From the NCBI GenBank assembly GCA_965153455.1, contig OZ234493.1, forward strand, positions 15,428,213-15,492,212: a stretch of 64,000 nt of DNA, given 5' to 3'. The DNA comes from Sphagnum compactum. Taxonomy: Eukaryota; Bryophyta; Sphagnopsida; Sphagnales. The stretch's first letter is position 1, and the number at the start of each line of letters is the position of its first letter. The translations under genes were made by a program, and so were the position numbers. Positions 22,731 to 32,990 of the stretch are shown here, in pieces. The notes under the pieces are model-generated. The model saw only the letters and a list, made by a program, of their open reading frames with translations. It made no database searches and was not told the origin of the DNA.

Positions 22731-24590
22731 GGTTTGCAATTTCCCATGAATGTTTTAGCCAATGTGTGATACATTTTGTCAGACATTGTGAAAGGGTGAT
22801 GTTATACATGCACAGTATTGGCCAAAATGCTAAATCCATATATCAAACATGAAACATTTTTAGTGGAATTTGATGATCGTATTAAAACCACTCAAGGTGA
22901 TTGATTTCCTTAAATTAAGAACAAAACGATAAAAAAATGATTAAGAAAAAATATCATAACGTTGATGTTAAAGGATGATGTCACATTCAGAGGAGTTGTA
23001 TCTTCATTTGAAAACACAACTTGAATAAATCAACACACATTTCATTAAACCTTAGACTTAAAACCTTAAATAATTCTAATAGTAAATGCTCTCAACCTAA
23101 TGATTACACAAACAATTACAAATGGAATACAAAAAATATTTATAACAACTATGTTTTGAATTTTAAAGTTAATCAACTAGAAATTATAATGAATGGAAGC
23201 ATTAGACTTAGAGTTTAAAACTAATTACCCCAAAATATTTATATATAAACCTAAACAATTTTAATGATAAATGTTATAAAAATAAATAACTATATAAACA
23301 TATAAAAATGGCATACAATATAATCTTCTAGGAGTGAGTGATGAATCAAAATTGAAACACAATGAAAATAAAAAATTAAATGAATGAAATAAAAAATTAT
23401 TCTCTTACCTTTGGTGTGGTCACTTTAGCTTGAGGGCTCAACTTGATACCTTCTTCATTCATCTTCAAAAGAGATAAAATGAGTGTTGTTGCAAATATTT
23501 GTATGTGAAGATTTGGACAAATTTCCCCCCAAAATTCAACCTAGGATTGATTTTGATTAATATTAAAAATTGTGCAGATATTCATAAATGTTTTATGTCG
23601 TCTTAACTTTAAATTTATCAAGACTAATCTTTAATTAAATTAAGTGCATCTTGCATTAAATGGTCTAAAGTAAAGGACCGTGACCAAAAAAATTTCCGCA
23701 ATTGCAATACCCACAGTTGGGGTTAGTGGCTTATCATCATCATGAGTTTGAATCAATCTACAAATAGATGTTACAACTCCTTTGCAATACCCACATTTCA
23801 CATTATAATTTATGCACAATTTGCCAGTGCATAGGTAGGTATGATGAGAGTGGGTAGGTAGGTTCTACCAATAAGTAGATGTTTTACTAATAATTAAAGT
23901 GACATTACTAAAAAATATATTTATTTTTTTAGTTAATTTTTGCAGTAAGAATTAGGTAGAAGTTTGATTAGTAAGATATACAGATTTTGTCAAAAAATAA
24001 AGGTTTTGCCAAGAAATAGAGGTTTTGCCAAGAGAAAGAAGTTTAATCAATAAAATATATAAATTTAACCAAGAGAGAGAAGTTTAATCAATAAGATATA
24101 TAAGTTTAGCCAAGATAGAGAAGTTTAGTCAATAAGATATATAGGTTTAATCAAGAGAGAGAAATTTAATCAATAAGATATATAAATTTAGCCAAAAAGA
24201 AATATAGATTTAACCAAGAGATAAAAGTTTAATCAAGAGGAGATAAGAGTTTTGCCAAGGTAAGTAAAGGATTAATCGTTAGCTCGTAGGCAAGGCTAAG
24301 ATTTAGGTCGATAGGGTAGCTAGGTGGGTGGGTGGTATGGAGGTCAGGGTTGAGAAAAAATTAGCAACGAAAAAAAAATGATCAAAGGTCAGCAGCCAAA
24401 AAAGATTGACTGTGGTAGAATGTTGGTTAATGTAAGGTAAAGAGGCGACTCATCCAGCCCGTCGTATGGACAGAAGGACCAACTTGTGCAGTCGTGGGGG
24501 CTGGTTCACTCTGGCCCATACAGACAGACAGACAGGGTAAGGTAATGAAAAAAGGCCCTGCATCATGGGATGCTAATTTGGGTTTTGTTT
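22731..24590. other. Intergenic DNA between the AAE copies
   Basis: AT-rich and without coding signal apart from a minisatellite at about 23,960-24,250. The last 200 bp become less AT-rich, with CAGACAGACAGA near 24,521 just before the second duplication unit. These may hold the promoter of copy 2, but no TATA box is evident. Confidence 0.5.
23960..24250. repeat. About 41-bp degenerate minisatellite
   Basis: Units of the form AAGTTTAATCAATAAGATAT followed by ATAAGTTTAGCCAAGAGAGAG recur about six to seven times with substitutions and small indels. The first units are the most degenerate. No coding potential. Confidence 0.8.
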
Positions 24591-24789
24591 TGTCTTATGT
24601 CAAAAAGGAAGGAAGAAAATAATGCAACGGGATGGGATTGTATGCAAGTGCCAGAAGATGGAACGGATTTGTACATACATTTGGCTCTCTTGCTGACAGA
24701 CTTCTCTCGCTTTCATGATCCCAACTTGCTGTCATCCGCACACCAGAGAAGAGGAAGTGGGGGCAGAGGAACAACAAGCAATTGACGCC

Positions 24790-27346
24790 ATGGCAGCAAG
24801 AACAGCAGACGTGAATCATCAGCAGCTCCCCAAATGCGAGGCGAATTATGCGCCTCTGACTCCCCTGCTGTTTCTGGAAAGGGCCGCCAGTGTGTATGGA
24901 GATCGAGTTTCAGTCATTTACGGTGACTTGAGCTACACATGGGCGCAGACTTTCGAACGCTGTCGCCGATTGGCCTCAGCAGTATCCTTGTTTGCATCAG
25001 CTGGGGACACGGTACTTCTCCTTCTCCTCGAATTTCTTTTTTTCTTCAAAAGTTTTAAGTTTTGTTTTTGTTTGTTTGTTTTTTTTTCCCCTTCCCTTCT
25101 CCACAGCATCAAAAGAATGCTGAATTCTTTGCACTTCTGAAATCCGAAAGCAATGTTGAAATGCTTACTACTCTCACTCCACTGAATTTCTTGTAATTCT
25201 GAAGCTCCAAAGCAGTTGTTAGCAATCTGAGGTAGCCCTATCAACATATACTTTGTAGTAGAAAATCACATGCCTCTCAATTCAGATATTCAGAGATGAG
25301 ATCAACTCTCTGATTTGCTGTTTTGCTACCTCAGATCCAGGGCAAGAGATCCTGGTCCTTACCACCATGAACCTCCTAGGGTTCTGAGACTTGAATCAAA
25401 GTGATGGTGTTCTGCACACAATTCATTCAATCGGTGATATTTTTCCCTTTGTCCTTTCTAACGATGCTGCTGCTGTTTTTGATAAATTGGGTTGAATTGT
25501 GGTTGTGGACAAGATTTCTGTAGTTGCGCCCAATTGCCCAGCAATCTACGAGATGCATTTTGGGGTTCCGATGGCAGGGCTAGTGCTCAACACAATGAAT
25601 ATACGGATTGATGCTAATACCTTGTCTGTTCTATTCCGTCATTGTGAGACCAAAGCCATCTTCGTGGACTTGGAATATCTTCCGCTTGTTCATAAAGCTC
25701 TACAGATATGGTTATCATCTTCACAGCCCCCAGGAAAGAGACCACATGTCATTGTTATAGAAGATAGATGCATTGGCAGTGGGACTGGATCTACGTCGTC
25801 ATCATCCAAGAAGAAATACCTGGCAGGTTGGGGGGAGTTGGTGGAGTATGAAGAACTGTTGCAGAATGGGGACCCGCAATTCGTTATCCAGTGGCCTGCA
25901 GATGAGTGGGACACAATCTCTTTGAATTACACATCTGGCACAACTTCACAACCTAAGGGTGTACTTTACCATCACAGGTGTGTTTTGATCATCTTCTCTG
26001 TAACACTATAGCAGCAGCAGAGGAGCCTCTCTCACCTTTCTTGTGAAGAACTCATGGGTTCCAGATCTTGAGTTCTTGCTCTAGAAAGAATAGATGTGAA
26101 TTGACCAGTGTTGCATCATGCGCTTCTTTTCCTCTTGTTCTTTTGCAGTCTGTTGATATTAATCTGTTTCTCCTTTTTTTCCCTTTAGTCTTTGTTTTTG
26201 TTCTTGATGCACACAATTGTCAAGTCAACAGAGGCTCATGCTTCACTAGTACAAGCACAATATTTATCTCAGATTTGCTCTTTCGTGTGTTATATTGATG
26301 ACAGGGGCTCTTATTTGACGAGCCTGATCTCTATCCATATGATGGAAATGAAGGAGGACTGTGTCTTCCTATGGACACTTCCAATGTTTCACTGTAATGG
26401 TTGGTGTTACACCTGGGGGGTTGCGGCACTGGCAGGCACCAACATAATCATCCGGAGTGTGGATGTAAAGTTGATGTATGAATTGATTGCAAAACACAAA
26501 GTGACCACTTTCTGTGCTGTTCCTGTAGTCTTGAACATGATTGTGAATGCCGAACAGCACATCAAGAAGCCACTTCCTGGAAGAGTCAAAGTTAGCACTG
26601 GTGGTGCGCCCCCTCCTCCTTCGGTTGTGATTCAAATGGAACAGGAGGGCTTCTCAATTTTTCATGCTTATGGCCTTACTGAAGCTCATGGTGTAGTTCT
26701 TGCATGTAATTGGAAATCTGAATGGAATGATCTTCCTGTTCAAACTCGGGCACGTCTCAAAGCCCGTCAAGGAGTTTGTCATCTAGGTTTACAGGCAGCA
26801 GCAGTTCTGAATCCTTCTACAATGGAACCTGTTTTATGGGATGGAGTTACAATTGGCGAGATTATGGCCAAGGGAAGCACAATTATGAAAGGATACTTGA
26901 AAGATCAGGAGGCCACAAGAAGTGCATTTGAAGGTGGCTGGTTTCATACTGGTGATCTGGCTGTAGTGCATCCAGATGGGTATATAGAGATCAAGGACAG
27001 GTCCAAGGATATAATCATTTCTGGTGGTGAGAACATAAGTTCAGTTGAGGTGGAGTCTGTGCTGTATCAGCACCCTGACATTTTTGAAGCTGCAGTAGTG
27101 GCCCGACCTGACTCATTCTGGGGTGAGACTCCTTGTGCATTCGTAAAACTGAAAGAGACTGGAAATGTCATCACTCCTGAAAGCTTGATTGCTTACTGCC
27201 GTGAACACCTGCCAAGGTTTGCTGCCCCAAAGACTGTCATCTTCTGTGAGCTTCCCAAGACTGCAACAGGGAAAATTCAGAAGAATGTGCTTCGTGAGCG
27301 AGCAAAAGCTTTGAATCCTGCTGCTCAACAATCAAGCAAACTATGA
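24790..27346 (+). CDS. Peroxisomal acyl-activating enzyme (acyl-CoA synthetase), copy 2
   Basis: Exons 24790-25011, 25514-25977 and 26305-27346 join in the same phases as copy 1 and give 575 residues. All family motifs are present: YTSGTTSQPKG (213-223), TGGAPPPP (about 328-335, the canonical form), YGLTEAHG (351-358), TGDLA, the DRSKDIIISGGENIS hinge, the catalytic Lys in TATGKIQK (Lys552) and a C-terminal SKL for peroxisomal import. The predicted product activates a carboxylic or fatty acid to its CoA ester in the peroxisome; the substrate is unknown. Compared with copy 1, exon 3 differs at about 43 of 347 residues, exon 1 at about 5 of 62, but exon 2 at only 2 of 154. At nearly every differing conserved position this copy keeps the family consensus, so it is the better candidate for the ancestral activity. 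Confidence 0.92.
25213..25371. mobile_element. 159-bp block present only in intron 1 of AAE copy 2, with 12-bp inverted repeats
   Basis: Intron 1 of copy 1 lacks this block. Inside it, ATCTGAGGTAGC at 25225-25236 is a perfect inverted repeat of GCTACCTCAGAT at 25325-25336. The block is bordered by TGAA on both sides, as expected either for a small insertion with a 4-bp duplication or for a microhomology-driven deletion in copy 1. Non-coding. Confidence 0.45.
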
Positions 27347-27510
27347 CATTAGACTTCTTGGTTTTTCTGCCCATCCCTGACTTCCAGGTTTACAAAGATC
27401 TTCACATGATTTCTTTCTGTAGCATATTACTTAGGCCATTCAGCGTGAATGTTCTGAGCTTGGCTTCTGATGAATATTTAAGATTATCACTGTCAGGACG
27501 CACATTGTAT

Positions 27511-28439
27511 ACAATATCCAGATGAGAACTCATGGGATCAACTTATACTTGCCAACTTTGTCCATGTATAGGAAACTGATCAGAAACAGCATTGCAGGCA
27601 CATAGAGCATTGGCATGTAAGCACACAATACAAGATATGCAAGAGAGTGAGTTCCACCACCATGAACAATAAAACTACCAGCCCCGGTTTAAAAATTTCC
27701 TTGAACAACAAAAGTCAAGACATTTGCTGTACTCATGTCATTATCTTGCGCACCCCATGGGTTAGTGCTTGTATAGTAGCACCTATTTACTTTCACCTTG
27801 TGTTTATACAAATACTCACAACGCTTAAATAAGATTCCCGATAGTTCTATGCAATGCCTGAACAATTGGAGTGCAGAGATCCTATGGCATTGCCAGTCTA
27901 TGATTCTGGTTCTTTCACACGCCCCAACTCCCACTTGCAGTAACCAAAAAAGGAGGACAAAGGATGGCTGAGAAAGACACAGGAGACCCTGACAGCCAAC
28001 TTGCATACAAAACATCAGAACCAAGTAAAAGAATGCATTAACAAAGGGAAATAATGAAAGCCTCTTAGTTCCTGTGTTTCATAATCAAGTGTACCAAAAC
28101 TTTTGGATGAGTATGCAGGACATTTTCCAATGTTCTCTCACTTTATCATCTTGACAAAAAGAACATTTAGCTTCACTATCCCCTCCTCCAATACGTGTAC
28201 ACCTCCAGAAAACAGAAGAGGTCTAATTTGTGCTCAACAAGCTACACAATAAGCAGTAAATACAACCTACATCACATGCATCAAGGCCACAGAGCTGCAA
28301 GATAGCCAAGGAAGCTGCTGCTGGGGAGCAAGCAGCTGATCACCACACTGGCATCAGAATTTTCCAGTCTGCTTCTGTCCCAAGAAGTAGCTGAAGGTTG
28401 GGATTTCATGTTGATGATCACTTTGCTCCATCTCAAGCA
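27511..28439. other. Spacer between AAE copy 2 and PRP17
   Basis: The two genes converge here. The right part (about 28,100-28,439) is probably the 3' UTR of PRP17, which is transcribed leftwards; the left end is the 3' flank of AAE copy 2. A minus-strand open frame of 111 codons at 27,689-28,024 has no recognisable domain. No further gene is seen. Confidence 0.5.
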
Positions 28440-30442
28440 TCAGTCCCTGCAGAGAACAAAGTTTATTAGAATTCAGGCTCTGCATTCTGCTTCATGCATT
28501 CCACAGACATCAGACATTGAAGCCAACCCTAAGGACACTGCATAAATTTTAAGGGCAAACACAACATGCACAACAGCTACAGTGACACTGTAGCATATAC
28601 ATCAAATTGATGCAGGAAGGATGCACCAAGAGCAGAACTATACCAGTATTTGATGAGCCCATCCCAACCACAAGTAGCCACCTTGGACTGCTCCAAAGGA
28701 TGCCATTCAGCACCAATACAAACCCCTTCATGGCACTTAAGGGTACGGAAAACCTTACAAGTTTTCCAATCCCAGAACCAGCAGCGGCCTTCACCATCAC
28801 CAGACATGATAAAGCGCCCATCTGGTGAGAAGTTGACCTGGCATGCATACCCAGCCACAATATGGCCTGCAAACCGCTTCTTCTTGTTGAGACGGAAACG
28901 CTCACGGGTACTGTAGATAAGAATCTGGTTGTCCAGACTCTGGGCTGCAAGCCAGTTGGTGTTTGGGTGCACAGTGATGCTTGGCATTGAATGCATGTGT
29001 GGCTCACTGATGTACTTGATTACGACAGGAATGCCAAACTCCCAAACACGGAGTGACTTATCATCACTTGAAGTCACAAACCTCCGGTTATTGTCAACAA
29101 AAGTGATTGTGTTTACAGCACCCAAGTGCTGGTCATACTCCTGGGTAATGTCACCGGTGCTCATATCCCACTGCACAATCTTTTTGTCGCTCATGCCTGC
29201 AAGCAATACATTCTGCTTGTCCTCATCAGGATTGAACTTCACAACATACGGAATCTTGCCTGTTGAGAATGATGAGACCACCTTTCCTGTTTCTGTGTCC
29301 CACAACTTGATCTTCCTGTCATATGATGCAGTGAGAAATTTAGAGCCATCATTGTTGAAGGAAATATCTCGCACTGCTTTCGAGTGCCCCATGTATGTCC
29401 GCATGCATTTCCCACTGCCATGTACATCCCAGATCTTCACCTTGGTGTCCATGCTTGCTGAGAGCAGAAGATGGCCATATTTTGGGAAGAACCGGATGGC
29501 AGACACACCCTTTGTATGACCACTCCATGTGTGCACCCATCTCTTTGGAATGTAGCAGTGATCATTCGTTGCTTTGACATCCTTGGGAGGTGTAATCCAG
29601 GATCTGCCTTGATAATCAACCTCCTCTTTGCCATGGAAAGTACTCTTGTCCTCGGTCTCAACCTTCTCGCCCTTCTCCTTCTCTCCCTTCTTCTCCGCAT
29701 GTTCTTCTGCATACTTCTTCTGTTCTTCTGTGAGCTCCCCTTGCAAGCCCTCCTTCTTTCCAGACCATGGAGACTTTGTATTCTTCAACAGCCAGTCTTC
29801 CGATGCGGGATTATCCCTTTTTTCTATCTCCTCTTCATCAAGGTCACCTTCCGCACTCGGCTCTCGGGCCCTCTTCTTATCTAGCTTTCTCTTCCTATGC
29901 TCGTGCTGTGGCAGGTTATACACTGAAGCTCCGTCATTGAGATGCACTGCACTTGCATCTCCAACAATGTTATTTCCTGTGACCCCTCCAGGATCGGCAG
30001 CATAGCCGTAAGTGTGAAATGTGTTGTACTGCTCATCGAACATGAAAGGCGCAATTGCTGCATCCTCAACAAACCCTAATTTATGATTCCGGAGTCCCTG
30101 AGCCATGCCATCCTTCGCATAGGGATGAGCAGGTCCTGCAATCGGTGCCCAGAGCTGCTCGAAGGTAGGGTTATAGTTCACCTTATGCTGCGAAGGATCG
30201 ATAGGCTTCTTCGTCGTCCCGCCAACAGTGGCGCCGGCTGGCCTTACTAGGAGCAAGGAGTCACTGATCTCAGGCGCCGCAGACTTCTTCAGCTCCATCA
30301 GACGGATGGGAGAAGCGGATTCCGGCGAGGACGGCGGCGAGTCCGACATCCGGCCTGAACTCGACGCTTCCTCCAACGTCCCTGACATGGGCTCCCTCCC
30401 CGAATCTTGGCTCCCATCATCATATTCTGCAAGAAGATCCAT
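28440..30442 (-). CDS. PRP17: Pre-mRNA-processing factor 17 (PRP17/CDC40), WD40 protein
   Basis: The coding region is 30442-28644 joined to 28446-28440, giving 601 residues. The intron 28643-28447 (GT-AG) removes a readthrough tail and leaves only seven coding nucleotides in the last exon, so the protein ends GLIKYWD as the family does. PRP17 is a spliceosome component needed for the second catalytic step and acts in the nucleus. Features: an acidic and Ser/Pro-rich N-terminus (about 1-50), the conserved [14 protein letters not shown] region (about 87-100), a basic cluster [13 protein letters not shown] (about 182-194, likely nuclear signal), a Lys/Glu-rich segment (about 235-270), and seven WD40 repeats from about residue 303 to the end ([30 protein letters not shown] and so on). 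The frame extends five codons upstream to a TTG; the first ATG gives [10 protein letters not shown] and is preferred. Confidence 0.95.
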
Positions 30443-30582
30443 CTCTAATACAGCCAAACGAGACGCCGCACCAGCAAGCTCAATCTAGCGCCGTTCCACC
30501 TACTGCAACAACACAGAAAACGAAGGTTTCTACACACAAAATCGAGACCCTCAAACACAGCCCAGAAAACCAGAGAGAATGA

Positions 30583-30616
30583 AAACCCTACTTAGGGTTT
30601 GGAGCTTCAAACCCTA
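30583..30616 (-). promoter_or_regulatory. Three telo-box motifs upstream of PRP17
   Basis: AAACCCTA occurs at 30583-30590 and 30609-30616, and its complement TAGGGTTT at 30593-30600, about 140-175 bp upstream of the start codon. Telo-boxes are common in promoters of plant translation and RNA-processing genes. The role here is inferred. Confidence 0.5.
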
Positions 30617-30769
30617 GAAAGAAGCAGCAGGGTAATAACTGAGGGCGTTATTACTTTTTTTACTGTAGGAAATTTGCGTGAATTACGTTTTACTTCTCTT
30701 CACACTTGCCTGCATTGATGTGGATCATTTGTTACCTGGGGTATTATGAATAAGGTAGGTACCTCCCCC

Positions 30770-31765
30770 TACTCCTTTTATTTCCCTCATATGTTCCCAT
30801 ATGGTTTTCAATAGTTTATTATTATTTATGTCAATCTCAATTTGATTTTATTATATAACATGAACATGAAAAGGCAAATGTTATTGTGCCTTTTTATATA
30901 TATATTTAAAAGATATTGAAATAAAAATAATTCTGAATAATAATAACAATAATTTGAATTCAAAAAATATTTTTTAGATTTATCCAAAGTTTATGGCTTC
31001 AAGCAAGTCACACACACACACGCATATATATATATATATATATAATTTAAAAAATAAAGTGAAAAGGCATAATAAACATTTTTTTGGTTTTTTGAGTTAT
31101 GTTTTATGGACTACCTTATTTCTTTTCTAATAATTATCTCACTCTTTTTTTTTCCTAGGCACTTACATGGACATGAAAAGACACATTAACATGCCTTTTC
31201 ATGTTCCATATTATACAATAAAATCAAATTCAAAGATTGACATAAATAATGATGAATTATTGGAAACCATATGGGAACATATGAGAAAATAAAAAGGGGA
31301 GAATTAATGTGCCTTTTCATGTCCATGTTATATGATAAAAAAAATCAAAAGTGAGTTTGACACAAATAATAATGGACTATTGGACATTACATGGGAAACA
31401 TATGAGAAAAATAAAAGAGGGAGGAAGGGGAAGGGGACATTATTAAATCTCCTTAACCATGATTTTGACCTCTTTCTCACATTTTCAAAGTGAAGCTTAA
31501 ATTCAAAATTTTAAATTTATGTTAACTATTAAAGAACCTTCCATAAATCTAGAGCTTTTTCCCCAACCATGGTTCTAGTATATATAAATATGTATTAATT
31601 CAAAAAATTATTGTTCAAAATTATCTTTGTTTTAATATTTTTTCAAAAACTTACATGTGCCATTTCATATCCATGTTATATAGTAAAATCAAATTTAAAG
31701 ATTGACACAAATAATGATGAATTATTTAAAACCGAATAGGATCATATGAGAGAAATAAAAAGAAA
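30770..31765. repeat. Four copies of an about 115-bp repeat, one inverted
   Basis: Copies at about 31,182-31,300, 31,301-31,425 and 31,650-31,765 run in the same direction (GTGCCTTTTCATGTCCATGT, then TTATATxATAAAATC, then GACACAAATAATGATG, then CATATGAGA). A fourth at about 30,770-30,880 is the reverse complement. The first two in order therefore form a foldback arrangement with a 300-bp spacer. In addition ACATGAAAAG and CTTTTCATGT (31,171-31,205) make a small hairpin. Origin is unknown; a MITE-like or foldback element is possible. Confidence 0.7.
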
Positions 31766-31999
31766 ATTTGGCAAATAGATAAACATATTTTTTAGCCAAT
31801 TTGGAAAACAAATTGTCTAAATTTAACCCAAAAAACCCAAATGGTGATGTCAAGAATACTTTTATTTTGCCAATTTATGTTTTTGGGCAAACGGCCTCAA
31901 ATGTGGGAACAAGTTCAAAGCTCTCTAGAAAACTCATGCCTTCTCTATGTCCAGAATAAAATTTAGTGGAAAAATGACTAATAAGAAATAGGAAAATGA

Positions 32000-32024
32000 C
32001 CCCCCCCCCCCCCCCCCCCCCCCC
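32000..32024. repeat. Poly-C tract (25 C)
   Basis: An uninterrupted run of C in otherwise AT-rich DNA. The length may be affected by sequencing. Confidence 0.9.
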
Positions 32025-32513
32025 GAAAACAAATTTATAAAAAATTATTTAAAAAAAGAAAAAGAAGGTCTTGCAAGCTTCTTGCCTCAAAGTCTCAAAA
32101 TCCAAAATGAATTTTTAAAAAAAATCCAATATCAAGTCTCCATATGATGATGCCAATTGGCATTCATGGCATATTTCCTGTGATGACTCAAAAAAGGAAA
32201 AGCCGTTGGGTCCCAACCAAGATTTTGTTGAACCATTTGGCTGAAATGGATTGAACCAACTAGCGTGGATGACATCATAGATCCATCCAAGCCTATCTAC
32301 GTGGAAATTTCCCCCAAACTCCCAATGAACCAAGTAGTAAAAAGCCATAAATCTTTTTTCTTTTTAAAAAAAAAATATCACTTCATGATTGTGCCTTTTT
32401 TTTCGGGGGCAAGAAGTGGTGGATCAAGAAAAAGTGGATTTTTGTATTTTTCTGACCTTTTATTAATAAAGCTCAATGTAGGAGGGACCTTATAAGTCAA
32501 AACTGGCTCCCTC

Positions 32514-32950
32514 ATTGGCTAATGACCTAAAAAAGACCTAGGTCCGACCGACACCTAGGTAAAAAATGCAAAGAACACCCCATTCCCTTTTCCTCTTCCC
32601 CCCCCCCGCCCCTTCCCTTTAACCCCCCCGCAAACGCCTCCTGGTTTGGCAAAACTCGCTCCCTCATTGGCTCATAACCCAAACTGTAAGCCGCTGTTGG
32701 CGCCGGTCGGGGTTTCGAATCCCTCCGCCATCATCATCGTCTTCCTCTCTCTCTTTCTCGCCTCGCTCGCGCTCTCTGGCGCACGCACTGCGCTGCACTT
32801 TCCTCTCTCGCTCGCGCAGAGTAGCGCAAAAGCGCAAGCGCTTCTTCTTCTTCGATTGTGTGCGGAATTTTTGTACTGGTAGTACTTACTCGCGGGAGCG
32901 GAGGGGGAAGCAATGGAGAGGCTGGTGCAAGAACTAACAAGGCTATTATC
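32514..32950 (+). promoter_or_regulatory. Putative PSAT1 promoter and leader
   Basis: Base composition rises sharply from about 32,640. Two inverted CCAAT boxes (ATTGG at 32514 and 32666) sit inside short direct repeats (CTCCCTCATTGGCT) about 150 bp apart. A pyrimidine-rich CT tract at about 32,735-32,815 resembles plant initiator or Y-patch regions. Two upstream ATGs follow: one at 32913 opens a 13-codon frame ending at TGA 32952-32954; the next at 32951 overlaps that stop (ATGA) and opens a frame that overlaps the main start and ends at 33232. Confidence 0.4.
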
Positions 32951-32990
32951 ATGAGTGAGTTCTGTGGTAAGAAGAGGAATTATCAGCACG

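Larger units (their letters stand above)
24590..27510 (+). repeat. AAE tandem duplication, unit 2
   Basis: Direct-repeat partner of 19,935-22,730. It differs by a 159-bp extra block in intron 1 and by a diverged leader. The 3' flank similarity ends near 27,510. Confidence 0.85.
30650..32500. other. Intergenic DNA between the divergent PRP17 and PSAT1 genes
   Basis: AT-rich, holding four copies of an about 115-bp repeat (30,770-31,765), a CA/TA microsatellite at about 31,010-31,042, a poly-C tract at 32,000 and short homopurine stretches. No coding sequence is recognised. Confidence 0.6.

Noticed and set aside
28929-29884. Plus-strand open frames of 196 and 137 codons
   Set aside because: They are antisense shadows of the PRP17 coding exon.
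30443-30457. Five-codon N-terminal extension of PRP17
   Set aside because: The codon at 30457 is TTG; the first ATG in frame is at 30442. The same kind of non-ATG extension was rejected for both P450 copies (TTG at 46081 and 60835) and for PSAT1 (GTG at 32955).
32690-32740. tRNA-like 3' half (GGGGTTTCGAATCCC followed by TCCGCCA)
   Set aside because: The T-loop has one base too many, the upstream arms do not pair into a cloverleaf and the spacing to any anticodon-like loop is wrong. It lies in the PSAT1 promoter or leader.
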